Below, piece after piece: positions 34,928 to 46,400 of a DNA stretch of 64,000 bases. The notes below the pieces were generated by a model. The model ran no database searches, was not told where the DNA came from, and saw nothing but the letters and a program-made list of their open reading frames with translations. The translations under genes were made by a program, and so were the position numbers. The first letter of the stretch is position 1. Each line of letters begins with the position of its first letter. The DNA comes from Rhyzopertha dominica (taxonomy: Eukaryota > Arthropoda > Insecta > Coleoptera > Bostrichidae): assembly GCA_025024175.1 (NCBI GenBank), contig QCXZ01000001.1, positions 30,870,942 to 30,934,941 on the forward strand, given 5' to 3'.

Positions 34928-35201
34928 AGTTGAATAACCTTGGATACAAGCGTTTTGGTGGTGATTCCTAAGATTCGAATTTCAGTAAGTAGTTTTAAAA
35001 AAAGTGAAAATACCCAATTGTCATATTCTGACGGGAGTGTCTATCCGACCGTCGGACGTTTGTTTATCGTGTGTAATTCGGCCGTCAGACGATCAAATAC
35101 CGCTACTCAGAAAAATGTAAAGCCTTATCTTATATTATCCTGCATACATACATATTGCAATTTAGTTAACATTTAAAATTTAAAATAATAAAAATACAAT
35201 A

Positions 35202-35204
<3 letters not shown>

Positions 35205-35258
<54 letters not shown>
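35205..35258. repeat. (TA)n microsatellite inside the MULE
   Basis: About 54 bp of alternating TA. Confidence 0.95.
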
Positions 35259-35259
<1 letters not shown>

Positions 35260-35439
35260 TATAAATCTTTTAAATATGAAGATGTAGAAAATTATGCAAA
35301 AAGAATCTTATTTCTAGGATCTATATCCACAAAAAAAACATGGAATATTTTTAGTCAAAATATCGTTATTTGTTTTTATTTCATTACATTACATATAGAT
35401 TTATCTCTGTAATTTTAACTTCCGTATAACTTATATCCT

Positions 35440-36603
35440 TTATGTCACATTTATTGAAAAATGTCTTTTTGCAAATATCTTCTGGTAGTTTAACAATCCA
35501 TTATATCCATTCTGCCCTGTTTTTTTCAGTTTGTTAAAAGGTACAACCTCATGTCTCTTCATTTTCCTTTTAGATGGTAGACTAATGGCGGTACGATCAC
35601 AACTACAAGATCGGCCTGTCTTTTTATAAGCCGGTGCAATTTTAATGTCGTTCAAATCAATTTCGTTTGTGATGAAACATTTTCGTCAGTATCATTTGCA
35701 GCTTCCTTAGTTTCATAACCTTCAAGCCCAGTATTATGAAAATTCAGGTTATTTTTGTTAGTGTCTAAATTTTGAAAATGCTTACCTTGAAATCTTTTAT
35801 ATTATTACTTGTAGAGCCAGCACCTTGATTGCCACTTTTCGCTTCTACCATTATTGCATTATGACTATTAGCTATTAGTTTCTGTGGTCTGCAAAAGATT
35901 GTTTGGAACAGTTTCTAATTCGTTTACGATGCTAGTATAGTCGATTTCGATTTCCAGATCAAAATATGTATCATGCACCTGCTCTTCTAGGATGTTTATT
36001 GCTGTAAATGTTCCTATCAGAACCCATTATTACACCAAGGTTTTCAATTGTTAACTTTGATGAACCACCTTCCTCTAATGCTGCTAAATTTATGTTTTCT
36101 ATGCCCNNTTCTTGGTGTCGATCTGTGCCAACCGAATGTTCAATATNCAACTCTCCGATTCTTTCAAGATCAGAGATTTCATTTTCCAGCAACTGTTTTT
36201 GAACTATGGCAAAATACTTCAATAGTTTCGTGATTATTTACTTGCAAAAAATATATAAACTTGTCAACAACGTTTAGATTGTATTCAAAACTTTGGCCGG
36301 TATAGCTTCTGAACATAGGGAGACATTTAATTTACATTTTGAAAATACAATTCTATATCTATCTTGTTGGCTTAAACTAAACACTCAGCCCTCACATAGA
36401 TATATCCATTTCTAATTATTCAAGTTGTGGTAAGGTCAAGTTTTGCCAAGCTGTGGAAAAAGTTTGCTTTTTTAAATAAGTCTTCCCCTAGGACTGCAAA
36501 AACTGCAAAAATATGTTTGCATGGCAATCCCATAGAATTATAAAAGTAACAAGTACAATTAACTTTTGTTGTAGAATATGAGTCGTCTTCTGAATGTGAA
36601 GAC
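35440..36603 (-). pseudogene. MULE transposase C-terminal remnant with SWIM zinc finger
   Basis: From 36603 downward the minus strand reads ...STTKVNCTCYFYNSMGLPCKHIFAV. C-x-C followed by C-x-H (CTC...PCKH) is the SWIM finger found near the C-terminus of MULE and ZSWIM-type transposases. Further on (36222-35971) a frame with ambiguous bases continues. At 35655-35440 a basic tail contains KIAPAYKKTGR, TAISLPSKRKMKRHEVVPF, a linker style seen after SWIM domains in such proteins. The hAT insertion cuts the frame just N-terminal to the SWIM finger. Stops and frameshifts show it is dead. Confidence 0.65.
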
Positions 36604-39600
36604 TAGGGATGGGCACCCGGCAAAAAACATCAATGTTGACATCGATGTAAACATCGCCGACTATCATCGATGTTAGTAAAATCATCGAAACAAATACATC
36701 GATGTTTGGAAACATCGTTCATTTTTTTAATGGCTAAAATAAATACGTTCAGTCTAATTCTTTGGATGTTATTACTGTTTTTTTCTGAAAATAGGGGAGT
36801 AATACTTTCAAAATTTTGAACAGCTTTTTAACACGAGAATATAATTCTGTTAATTTACAGATTCTTATGAATGGGGACAAATTAATTATTTTGTTATAGA
36901 ATAATAATTATTTTTGTTTTCAGTTTTTTTGTACGAGTTTTTAGCGAGGTTTTTAGTAGATATTACTAATTAATTGTTGGCAAACCATAACTAAGAACTG
37001 CTTTTTACTGACAGTTGCTTTACAAACTGCTTACTAACTAACTTGTGTTGAGACTAAATTGTAAATTACGATTTTATTGTATTAGCATGCATTATTCTTT
37101 TGTTTATGAAACTAAAACAACCAAACGATTAAACAAAATGTGAATATCTTGTTAACTATAACAGGCAGACCCACAAATGTTATTATTTACAAAAATCAAA
37201 ACAGTATCTACATTACATGGTATATATGGAATAACAGTTCATTTCTATTGAAAAAAAATCTACTTACTCAGAAATAAATTTAAAATAGCTAAACGATCCC
37301 TACCTAATAGGCTTTCGACTCAAACAGATAGACTGTATGGGTAAATTAGCATTTCTTACATAAGTACGGTTAAGCTGCAAAATCCCCATTTTTTTTATCT
37401 TCTCTGCATTTCAGATAACATGTGTTTATACTCGTATATCAACACATTAAAAGCTTACATAGAATTAAAAAATATAATAAGATCTTGATATTAAATAATG
37501 GAACAATGTATTGAATCCTATATAAATGTACCAGAAAATTTAAAATACTTTTAACTTGTAGACCCAGTGTCACACTATTGTAATTATATTTGCAATCAAA
37601 TGATTAAATAAAAAAAACAATACTAAAAACTGAGATCAAGGCGCAAGTACAAAGAAATAAACAGACACAATTAGGCAGATCATCCACAAGCATTTGTCAG
37701 TAAACATACCTACCTAATACTTTGTTGTAGCTGAAATTAAGGAAAACACTCTTTTAAAATAATTAAAAAAAGGCTTACAGGTCCCAGTAACATTTATTTA
37801 CTGATTGTAAAAACAAAATTCTCGACAGATTTTTGCATTTTAAACGATTTCTTTGCTACGTTAGAGTCTGTCCAGCTTTAGAGAAAAGGCGTTCTGCAGG
37901 AACAGACGTGGCCATCGTAGATAAATATTTAATAGCTATGGGGAACAAGTTCGGATACACCGCTTTATTATTTGTCACCATTTTAAAGGATTTTCTCTGA
38001 TGTGAACAAGAGGATTTTTTAAAAACAGTGTTATATCACTTAATTTATCTTCGTCCTGCTGCACACTTTCTGCTACGTATTGAACGTGGTGCTCCCATAA
38101 ATCGAATTTGGTCGACTCGGTCCCTGTAATAAAATATAATAAATTTAAAACTACCCAAGAAATTTTTAAAATAAAGCAAAAATAAAATAAATTGTACTTA
38201 CCGACGTTGCTATGTTCGACTACGTCAGTTTGAAATGCTTCCACCTGACGATATCTGGTGTTATCATTAGCTTCCTTGTGCTCTACTTCTGACTGAATGA
38301 ACTGGACAGCTTTTGTAACACAAACAGGATTTTTAAAATAAACCTTTTTAAACCTGGGGTCAAGGAGCGTTGCTGAAGCTAGCAGTTGCACTTGTTCAAC
38401 AGCACAAAATCGCCTGTTCCATTCCTTAAGCAGAGCTGCCTTTAATGATTTAGATAAATGTAAGTCATCTGATACGGTGCTTTTTGAAATTGCAAGTTCT
38501 AGGTTAAATATAATTGGAATAACCAAACTTGACCTGGTATATTTTTGCCCACAAATTTCTTTGCTGGCTGCTTCAAGTGGTTGAAGAAGTGCTATCGTTT
38601 TATTTAACTCTAGAATTTCCATTGCTGTCACCATAACTGGAGCTTTCGGGTGCCTATTTACTATTCCATTTATATATTCCCTTAATTCTAAAAATCGCTC
38701 AAGCATGTAGAATGTTGAGTTCCAACGGGTGGACACTTCTTGAATTATTTTTTTTCTTGTCTATTATCTGCTTGCATCGCTTTACGCAGTTCATCACTAG
38801 CTGTAACAGACTGTTTGAACCATGTCACAATAGTTTTAACTTTAGCTGTAATACTGCATAGTTCCGGAACTGATTTAATTGATCTTTCAGCAATTAAATT
38901 TAGTTGGTGGGCAAAGCAATGTATATGTATGTTTTTGGAAAAGCTTATTTCAATTGCTTTTGTCATGTTCGCCGCGCCATCTGTCACGACATTAATAACT
39001 TTATTTTGTAAAATACCCCACTCCTCACAACTTTCTAATAGTTTTCGAGAAATATACTCTGCAGTATGTCGTTCTCCTAAATCCACAATATCTAAATCAA
39101 CAGAATGCATGTCGCTGTTTTCCTGAAAATGCAAAGTAAGTCCCAGGAAACTCCTGGTCTGCATCTCATCAGTCCAAATGTCAGTTTATTAAAGTGAAAC
39201 TTGGTATATCTTTAATTTTTAAACGATATGTATTAGAAATGGCTTCATATTTATCATCAAGTCTGCGTTTTATTGTTCTTCGTGATGGCAGCACATAATG
39301 AGGGGCCAAAACTCTTATAAGATTTTTGAAGCCTTCATTTTCTACTATTGATATTGGTTGGTAATCTCGACATACCATATACAGAATCGAATTTGAAATT
39401 TTAGCGTAGGTATTTTGCTCCTCCTTCTGCCCATGAAAGTACACTAGCAAATGAATTATCTATTGTTATTTGTTGTGGAGGATGGGATTTAGGTATGTTC
39501 TGACTGTCTGAAAAGGATAAAACACTAGATGTTTCAGATAAACTTTCATTACTAGGATTCTCTTGACTCAGGCTCTGTATCTGTATCTCTGCTGTTGTTA

Positions 39601-40865
39601 CTTTTAAATATAGAATTATACACATCTTTGTGTTTAGCCCTCGGTTTAGCCTGTAAGTGACATTTTAAATTGGAAGTATTTCCAGCGGTCTTAAAATTCT
39701 TATGACATAGTTTACACATTGCAGTGTTTGGGGATGCTGCAGCTTTCGAAAAGTATTTCCATAAAATACTTTTGGGAGGCATCTTAGTTTCAGTATATGG
39801 TACATATGTATGATGTACCTACTTGTCCCAATTTGATGCTTGGTCAGCTTAATCCGATAAATCTAAAAGAGAAAGGGAAGTGAAGTTCTGACAAAAAACA
39901 CGAAAAAAGTATCGCTTTACGTTACGTTACTAATAAACCGTGGTAGGAATAAAGTACTTTATTTCCACCATTAAATAAATAATGAAGTGTAATAATTGGG
40001 CTTATTATTAAACTGTTTTTGGTAACAATTAGCTTTATTGTGTTGGTTACAACACCAAGTAACGCAATTGTCATGCGCGAGTGTTGCGTTATCAACCAAT
40101 CACATTTGAATACAGAATGTCACTGTCACTGCCACCAAACTACGCAAAACGACAGAGCTACCTAGGCTAAGCGCTAAAGAATGGCTAGAGTGTGGCAAAA
40201 AAATTACGTGTTTATTACGTCATTGTCCAGCATATGGGTATGATGAGTACAAATAAACAGTACTCATCAGAATTAAATTAATACTGCAAAGTAGACGGAA
40301 TGATAGATACATTACATTCGTTTAATAAGACTGGTTTAAGTAAGGCACTAGATACTAAAACCGTTGGGAGTTTAGTGTATTACCAAACGCTTGTAATGAT
40401 ATAAATTATTACTTACCTAATACAATTTGGAGTAAGTAACTAATAATGTCCGAACACTATGCAATATGCACTTGCACTTGCACTTGCACCTTGCAGCAGA
40501 ATAACGCAAGACGCAAGTGAAGTAAATTAAATACTAAAATGCACGGAAGGATGCGGGAGGGATTATTACAATGCGAAGCAGTTCCCTGGTTAGTAAGAAA
40601 ACGAACCATAGTCTAGCTTGCGCAACTGACGTCTGGAGGGCGCCCGAGCCCCATCTCTAGCGAAATTATCTGAAATATTTATATTTATATCATTAGAAGA
40701 GTTTAATGCAAATTTCCTATTTGATCGATCGATGTTTCGATGTATTGCAGTAACATCGATGTTGGTACAAAAACATCGTAAGTAGAACATCGTTGTTAAA
40801 AACATCGATGTTCACGCACAAAACATCGATGTTGGAAGATCATCGATGTTGATTGCCCATCCCTA
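36604..40865 (-). mobile_element. hAT element, full length, nested in the MULE
   Basis: The ends are TAGGGATGGGCA and its exact complement TGCCCATCCCTA. The flanks GTGAAGAC (36596-36603) and GTGAAAAC (40866-40873) match at seven of eight positions, the hAT duplication length. Both subterminal regions carry repeated palindromic CATCGATGT motifs (three exact on the left, four on the right), which are likely transposase-binding sites. A BED-finger/hATC transposase runs on the minus strand at 39782-37775 and is broken. At 4262 bp the length is normal for autonomous hAT elements. Confidence 0.95.
37775..39782 (-). pseudogene. hAT transposase (BED finger to hATC), inactivated
   Basis: Starts MPPKSILWKYF. 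An N-terminal BED-type zinc finger follows (CKLCHKNFK, SNLKCHLQ...KH). A serine-rich linker comes next, then the catalytic RNase-H-like region with VVTDGAANM (39000-38970) and HCFAHQLNLI, then STRWNSTFYMLERF (38736-38695). LLASATLLDPRFKK lies at about 38380-38340 and the C-terminal hATC dimerisation motif ATSVPAERLFSKAG at about 37910-37865. A likely true 78-nt intron (GTAAGT...TTACAG) occupies 38124-38201. Frameshifts occur near 39545, 39420, 39180-39165, 38740 (in a run of eight A) and 37975, and there is an in-frame stop after the hATC core. It cannot make active protein. Confidence 0.9.
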
Positions 40866-40987
40866 GTGAAAACTATCCTTATTTATTTTCGTTTTGCATA
40901 CGCCCGCCACGCCACCGGCCGGTCAAATAACTAGCGATTTATAACATATAACCGTCCGACGGTCGGGTAGACACTCCCTATTCTGAC

Positions 40988-41108
40988 AGTGGTCAGCACT
41001 CAGGAGGGGCCAGGGGCCAACAATCTAACCAACAAAAACAAAGCTGCATTTTTTATTTGGTCGCTGTAATTTATAATTCAGATTAACTGTATTTTATGAT
41101 TAAAAACC
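40988..41108 (+). promoter_or_regulatory. Upstream region/5' leader of METTL13
   Basis: Only about 120 nt separate the MULE target duplication from the METTL13 start codon. The ATG context is AAAAACCATGAAC. No TATA box is evident. The insertion must have displaced any upstream promoter sequence by nearly 6 kb, to left of 35024, unless the promoter lies within these 120 nt or in the transposon terminus. Confidence 0.4.
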
Positions 41109-41200
41109 ATGAACCTTTTGCCAGTATCTACAAAAGAATTTAAGCAACAGGATTACTGGGATACATTTTTTAAGAAACGAGGAAATAAAGCTTTCGAATG
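41109..41200 (+). CDS. METTL13: METTL13 exon 1
   Basis: Encodes MNLLPVSTKEF to ...KAFEW, with the Trp codon split. It ends at a GC donor (TG|GCAAGT); intron 1 is 41201-41260 (60 nt) and ends CTGCAG. Choosing the nearby GT (41204) would break the frame, whereas GC-AG restores the conserved EWYGEY. Confidence 0.85.
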
Positions 41201-43400
41201 GCAAGTATATATAAAAAAATTTCCAGTAGTTCTATTTTGCAATGTTACCTTCTGCTGCAGGTATGGTGAATATCTAGAACTAGCAGATCAGCTTAATAAA
41301 TATGTGAAAATACAAGATGACATCCTCATAGTAGGCTGTGGCAATTCGTCGTTGGGTAGAGATATGTATGATTTAGGTTACAAGTACGTTAACATTCTTA
41401 TTAATATTACAATAAAACAACTTTCATGTCTTTTATCGGATAACATTTTTTTTAGCAAGATTGTTAATATAGATGTATCACCTGTTGTTATTAAACAAAT
41501 GCAAGCACAACATTCTAAAGATCGACCTAACCTGAAATACGTGCAGATGGATGCCCTCAGCATGACTTTTGAAAATAACAGATTTAGTGCTGTTATTGAT
41601 AAAGGGACATTGGATGCACTGATGCCGGATAATAAACCACAAACCATTAAAGAAATCAGCAGTTATTTTAAGGAAGTTGATAGGGTTTTGAGGGTCGGGG
41701 GAAGATACATTTGCATATCACTTTTACAAGAACACATTTTGAAGATTTTGTTAGATTATTTTCCTAAGAAGTGGTTGTTTAGAATAGTGAGGTGTTTTGA
41801 GGTCGAGAACAAGGCAATCAATGAAGGCGAATCAGCATTGCCAACATTTTGTGTTGTTTGCACAAAGTTTGTTAAGGAATTACCGCATATGGTGAGTTTA
41901 ATAATGATAGTGTATTCCAAAAATCTTCTGTCCTGATTCTACAATATATGTCAAACACCATTATTATAGTAATTGTTAATTATTATTAGTATATGCATGG
42001 ATTAAGTTTTTCCTGTTTAATAAAATACAGATGTTTCTGAGGAAATATTGATAACTGACAATGAGAAGAATAAAATTTGTGTTTCTGTCTATTTGTTACT
42101 TAATGTATTACTATTTTGTATCATTAGTATATGTAGGTTTTAACTTATAATAGCATTGAAAAGTAATCTGTAAGACAATAGAAATACAATTAACAGAAAA
42201 GGAAGTTCCTTTTTTATGTGCTTCTGCTAATGTTTAATGATATCATGACCTGTAGCAAAATATGTAAATATTAAAAACTGCTTGCCATAAACATCACTAT
42301 TGTATTGTAAGGTATATTGTATAAATAACAAATGCAACAGGGAGAGCTGAAACTTACAACAAAATTTGATATTTTATGACTATATCAAAAGGACTACTTA
42401 TAATACCAATTAGAGTATGAAAGTCAATTTCTTACAGAAAATATTCTGCATTTCATTTTTGTTCTGGTGATATAATCATAAAAATAGAGTACTTGAATGG
42501 CTGATTAAAATTCTTATTAATAAAACAAAATAGTAAGCCATCTTAAGTGCCTGAATGATTGTGTTTCATACTAAGTAGCTGGAGAAAGTATCTCCAGTAA
42601 AACTGAAATGCTATGTCAAACTTACTTTCATTTGGTAAATTACTTGATTCTTAAAAGGGTACGTACTATGTCATGTACAATTATTTAATTTAATTACAAT
42701 TACAATTACTTTGGGTAAAATGTAATTAATTACAATTTAAATTACAAAATAGCTTAAAGTAATTAATTGTAATTACAATTACATGCTTCGATATAATTTC
42801 AAATAATCAATTACATTTACTCTTTGGATAGGATCAGGTAAAAAGTTTTAAAACAATATTACTCATACCTTCGCTTATACCTAGTTATTTTGACAATAAA
42901 ACATATTTTTTATGACACAAAACAAAATTCAAATACATCTAATCGAATCAGGAATGATTGTTCTAATTATTTTAATATGCAATATTACAACTCTACCTAG
43001 TAATTAATAATCTACCAGAACTAAACATTCGCTCAACGAGAGATGAGGGTAATATGACGTTATATTTTTTTAAATCTTAAATAATTCAGGATAGTTTTTA
43101 CATATAGTAATCTTTACTTACAGATAAGCTCTGGAAAATCCATACAATAAAAAATTTGATAATATATATTTTCTAGAGGTGAATCACAAGGACTTTGGTT
43201 ATTATCACTTAAAGGCAAAAATTGTTCTTGGACTTTACTCATGATGGGTTCTTTAACTGCTGCTACATAAAGTACTTTATTTTTGTCAGAATAAATCCAG
43301 TTAAATTTATACTGTGGTAAGAAACAAGTTACCTATATGTATGGTCTTCTGAATAACTGATTGAAATCTATAATAAGTTTACATATGCACTATGCAACAC

Positions 43401-43445
<45 letters not shown>

Positions 43446-46400
43446 TGTATTATTAGCATACAAGCCTCTAGGCTTCTGCGATGTACCTTTAATTTATGTT
43501 ATGTGAAGTATAATAATATATTTAGTTAGATAAATAAATACATCCTAATACCTGTTATAATTAAATACTATAACAGCACAAAATTTCAAATTTTCAATTT
43601 TTTGTTCACTAGCTTTGGATTAATTAAAAAATAGTTGGCAAAGCATATTCCTGATAGGTATAACTGCTTTTTTTTCTGAAGAGTACTGATAGGAGGTAGC
43701 TTATGGGTTCATAACTACAAAGTATTCTTGCAAAAGATCTAATTTAGTCTATTTATGTTTAGTTGCTTTGATTGCACTGCCAGTCGAATACAAGTGTTTC
43801 TTTTTCAAGTGAGGATAATTGGAACAACCAAAATGTGAATTTCATCTTGTGGTAGGGTACGATACATTCAATTTCTTAGTGCAAAAGTGTTCTACTGCAT
43901 CAGAAGTTTTAGTGAATCTACTGACACTAATCCAAATAAATTAAGTTTTTCCTTGTGGAAACAGTCTTTTCAATATCTACCTGCCTACTGGTTTGCAGTT
44001 GGATTTAAACTTTCCACTTTTTTTTAAAACATTAAATATAGTTCTGTCGAATGTAATTGTAACAAAATGAGTATTTTAATTACAAATGAATTACAATTTC
44101 AGAGCAAGTAATTAATTACTGCTTCAATTACAATGAAAGTAATTAATTACTTTTTCAAGTAATTGTAAATAATTATTTAACAACACTGCTGAGCATGAAA
44201 CAGTTTTAGTTTTTGGTTTAAGTGTTATTTAGAAAGAAATATTTCACATCAAATTTGTAATAGTAATTTGCATTGCTTTCTTGTAGGTTTTAGAAGTCAG
44301 TACAATGCCTCAAGAAGCGGACATGCGTGTCAAATCAAAGGAAGATGTATTAGAGAAGATATCTGCAGCCCAAAGGGCCACATTTGCTTGTTCAGGCATC
44401 CAGCGTAATTCCTTAGCTGATGTGGGTGAAGTTTCTTTTGAACTCTTCAAACCTGGTGACAAATCTCCGAGATACGCAGTATACGTTGTAGATGTACCTA
44501 CGGGAAACGCAAATGTTAACTATGCTTGCTTCATTGTGCCCAATGGGAGTGAATCTGAGTGGGTGTATTCAACTAAAGCNGGCCGGGAGAAGTTGGTTGA
44601 ACAGAGTAATCATGATCGTTTAGCAATTGTTTTGATGCAGCCTGGACAACAATACGGTGACCTGAATTCAGTGCAGTGTGAATTAGCTGATGTGGCTGTC
44701 ACCTTGGCACCTAAGAATTTTAAAAATAGGGTAAGGTATAGTACATCACGTGCAAAAGAGAGGAAGAATAAATACGAGGGTCGTTCAATAAGTAACGAGA
44801 CAAATTACTAATTTTCAAAAACGGCTAAATTGATCCATATGAAACTTTCAGGACATGAAGTTGGCAACCTTGCGATCACATGTGATCAGCTGTTCAATTG
44901 TATTTTGTAAACATAACCGCAAATTGACTCAGTCAACAATGGCGAGTCCGCTTGAGAATTGCACAGTGGAAGAACAACGGGCCGTCATCAGATTTGTAGT
45001 CGCAGAAGATGAAAAAGGTAGTGAAATCCACAAAAGAATGTTAAAAGTGTATGGAGACAATTGTTTGAATCATTCAAACGTTTACAATTGGGTAGAACAG
45101 TTTCAAAGTGGCCGTACAAAAGTTTGTGACAATCAACGCAGTGGACGACCGGTTGAAGTTGGGACTTCCTCTCTTGCATCTCGGATTGACGCGTTAATTC
45201 GGGACAATAGGCGTATCACTGTTGAATTGATAAGTGAAACAGTAAACGCGAGTGTTGGAACTGTTCATAACATTATTCACAACAAGCTGCAGTACAAAAA
45301 AACTTGTGCGAGATGGGAGCCCAGACAACTCACGGGCGCTCACAAAGAAACCCGGCTTCAAATCAGTCAACAGTTGAAAAATCGATATTCGACTGAAAGA
45401 GAATGTTTCTTCAAAAGAATTGTAACGTGTGATAAAACATGGATCCACCACTATGAGCCAGAGTCAAAAGACAGAGCCTTGAGTGGAAGCATACGACTTC
45501 TCCTGCTCGGAAAAAATTCAAGACCCAGCCATCTGCAGGGAAAGTAATGCTTACAGTTTTCTGGGATTTTCAGGGGCCAATTTATTGTGATTTTCTTGAA
45601 GGCCAAAGAACAATCAACAGCTAGTACTACAGTGACATGCTAGAAAACAAGATAAGACCTGCTATTCGAACGAAACGCCGCGGGCTCTTGACTAAAGGCG
45701 TGATTTTGCTTCATGACAACGCCCGTCCACATACGGCGCAGCTGACGAAAGAAAAACTTCAGAAACTAGGGTGGGAGATCCTTCCACATCCTCCCTACAG
45801 CCCCGACCTCTCCCCATCAGACTTCCATCTCTTTGGACCCCTTAAAGAGGGTCTACGAGGGAAACATTTTCTATCCAACGAATCCAAAAATCACATGCAA
45901 TGCCAAGGGCATTTACAAATTAGCAGAAAGATGGGACAAGTGTATAAATGTTGCTGGGGACTAAGTTGAAAAGTAACCAAAGTTTTGTACTGATTGAATA
46001 AACCGTTTTTGAAAATTAGTAATTTGTCTCGTTACTTATTGAACGACCCTCATATTACTGCTATAAATTTTATAATAAAGGGGACACCTTGTTTCTAGAT
46101 TAATTTTTTGTCAGCGGGACTGGATATAAGAGATAGAATTGTGAGACATAGAGGTAGTTCAGAAATATCTGGTGACTACATAATAGAGGATGTCAAGAAC
46201 AGCGATGGGGTTAAACTTCGAAGGTTATATTTCCTAGGAACACGCTGTGTTATACAGTCAGAAGCAAAATTACTGGCAAGTATGTCACACTATTTTTTTA
46301 TCATTAATAATTTCAGTCTTGTTTCTTCTGTTTTTAAGTAAAATCAAGAAGAGGGAAATCGAAGGAATCAATAGATCCTTTATATCTGAGTTGTAATCAC

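Larger units (their letters stand above)
35033..40978 (-). mobile_element. Mutator-like element (MULE), deleted, containing a nested hAT
   Basis: The termini are inverted repeats: GGGAGTGTCTATCCGACCGT on the left and GGGAGTGTCTACCCGACCGT read inward from the right, 25 of 26 matching overall. The same 9 bp, TATTCTGAC, flanks both sides (35024-35032 and 40979-40987). A 9-bp duplication fits MULEs. A SWIM-type zinc finger at the C-terminal part of a transposase frame (36500-36600, minus strand) supports the call. A 4262-bp hAT sits at 36604-40865. Without it the MULE is about 1.68 kb and lacks the transposase catalytic core, so it is a deletion derivative. Its right end lies 130 nt upstream of the METTL13 start codon. 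Confidence 0.85.

Noticed and set aside
35033..36603. Left part of the MULE as an envelope or other retroelement ORF
   Set aside because: The SWIM finger, 9-bp duplication and TIRs fit a MULE better; no signal peptide or membrane anchor seen.
41378..41647. 89-codon minus-strand ORF opposite METTL13
   Set aside because: Antisense shadow of METTL13 exon 3.
41892..41936. Extension of METTL13 exon 3 to the stop at 41936
   Set aside because: Residues after HM are non-conserved and a consensus GTGAGT donor sits at 41892; exon 4 continues in phase.
46115..46279. CAG at 46114 as the METTL13 exon 5 acceptor
   Set aside because: It would put the exon out of phase with exon 4, whereas TAG at 46098 keeps phase and the conserved FLS-G-DI block.
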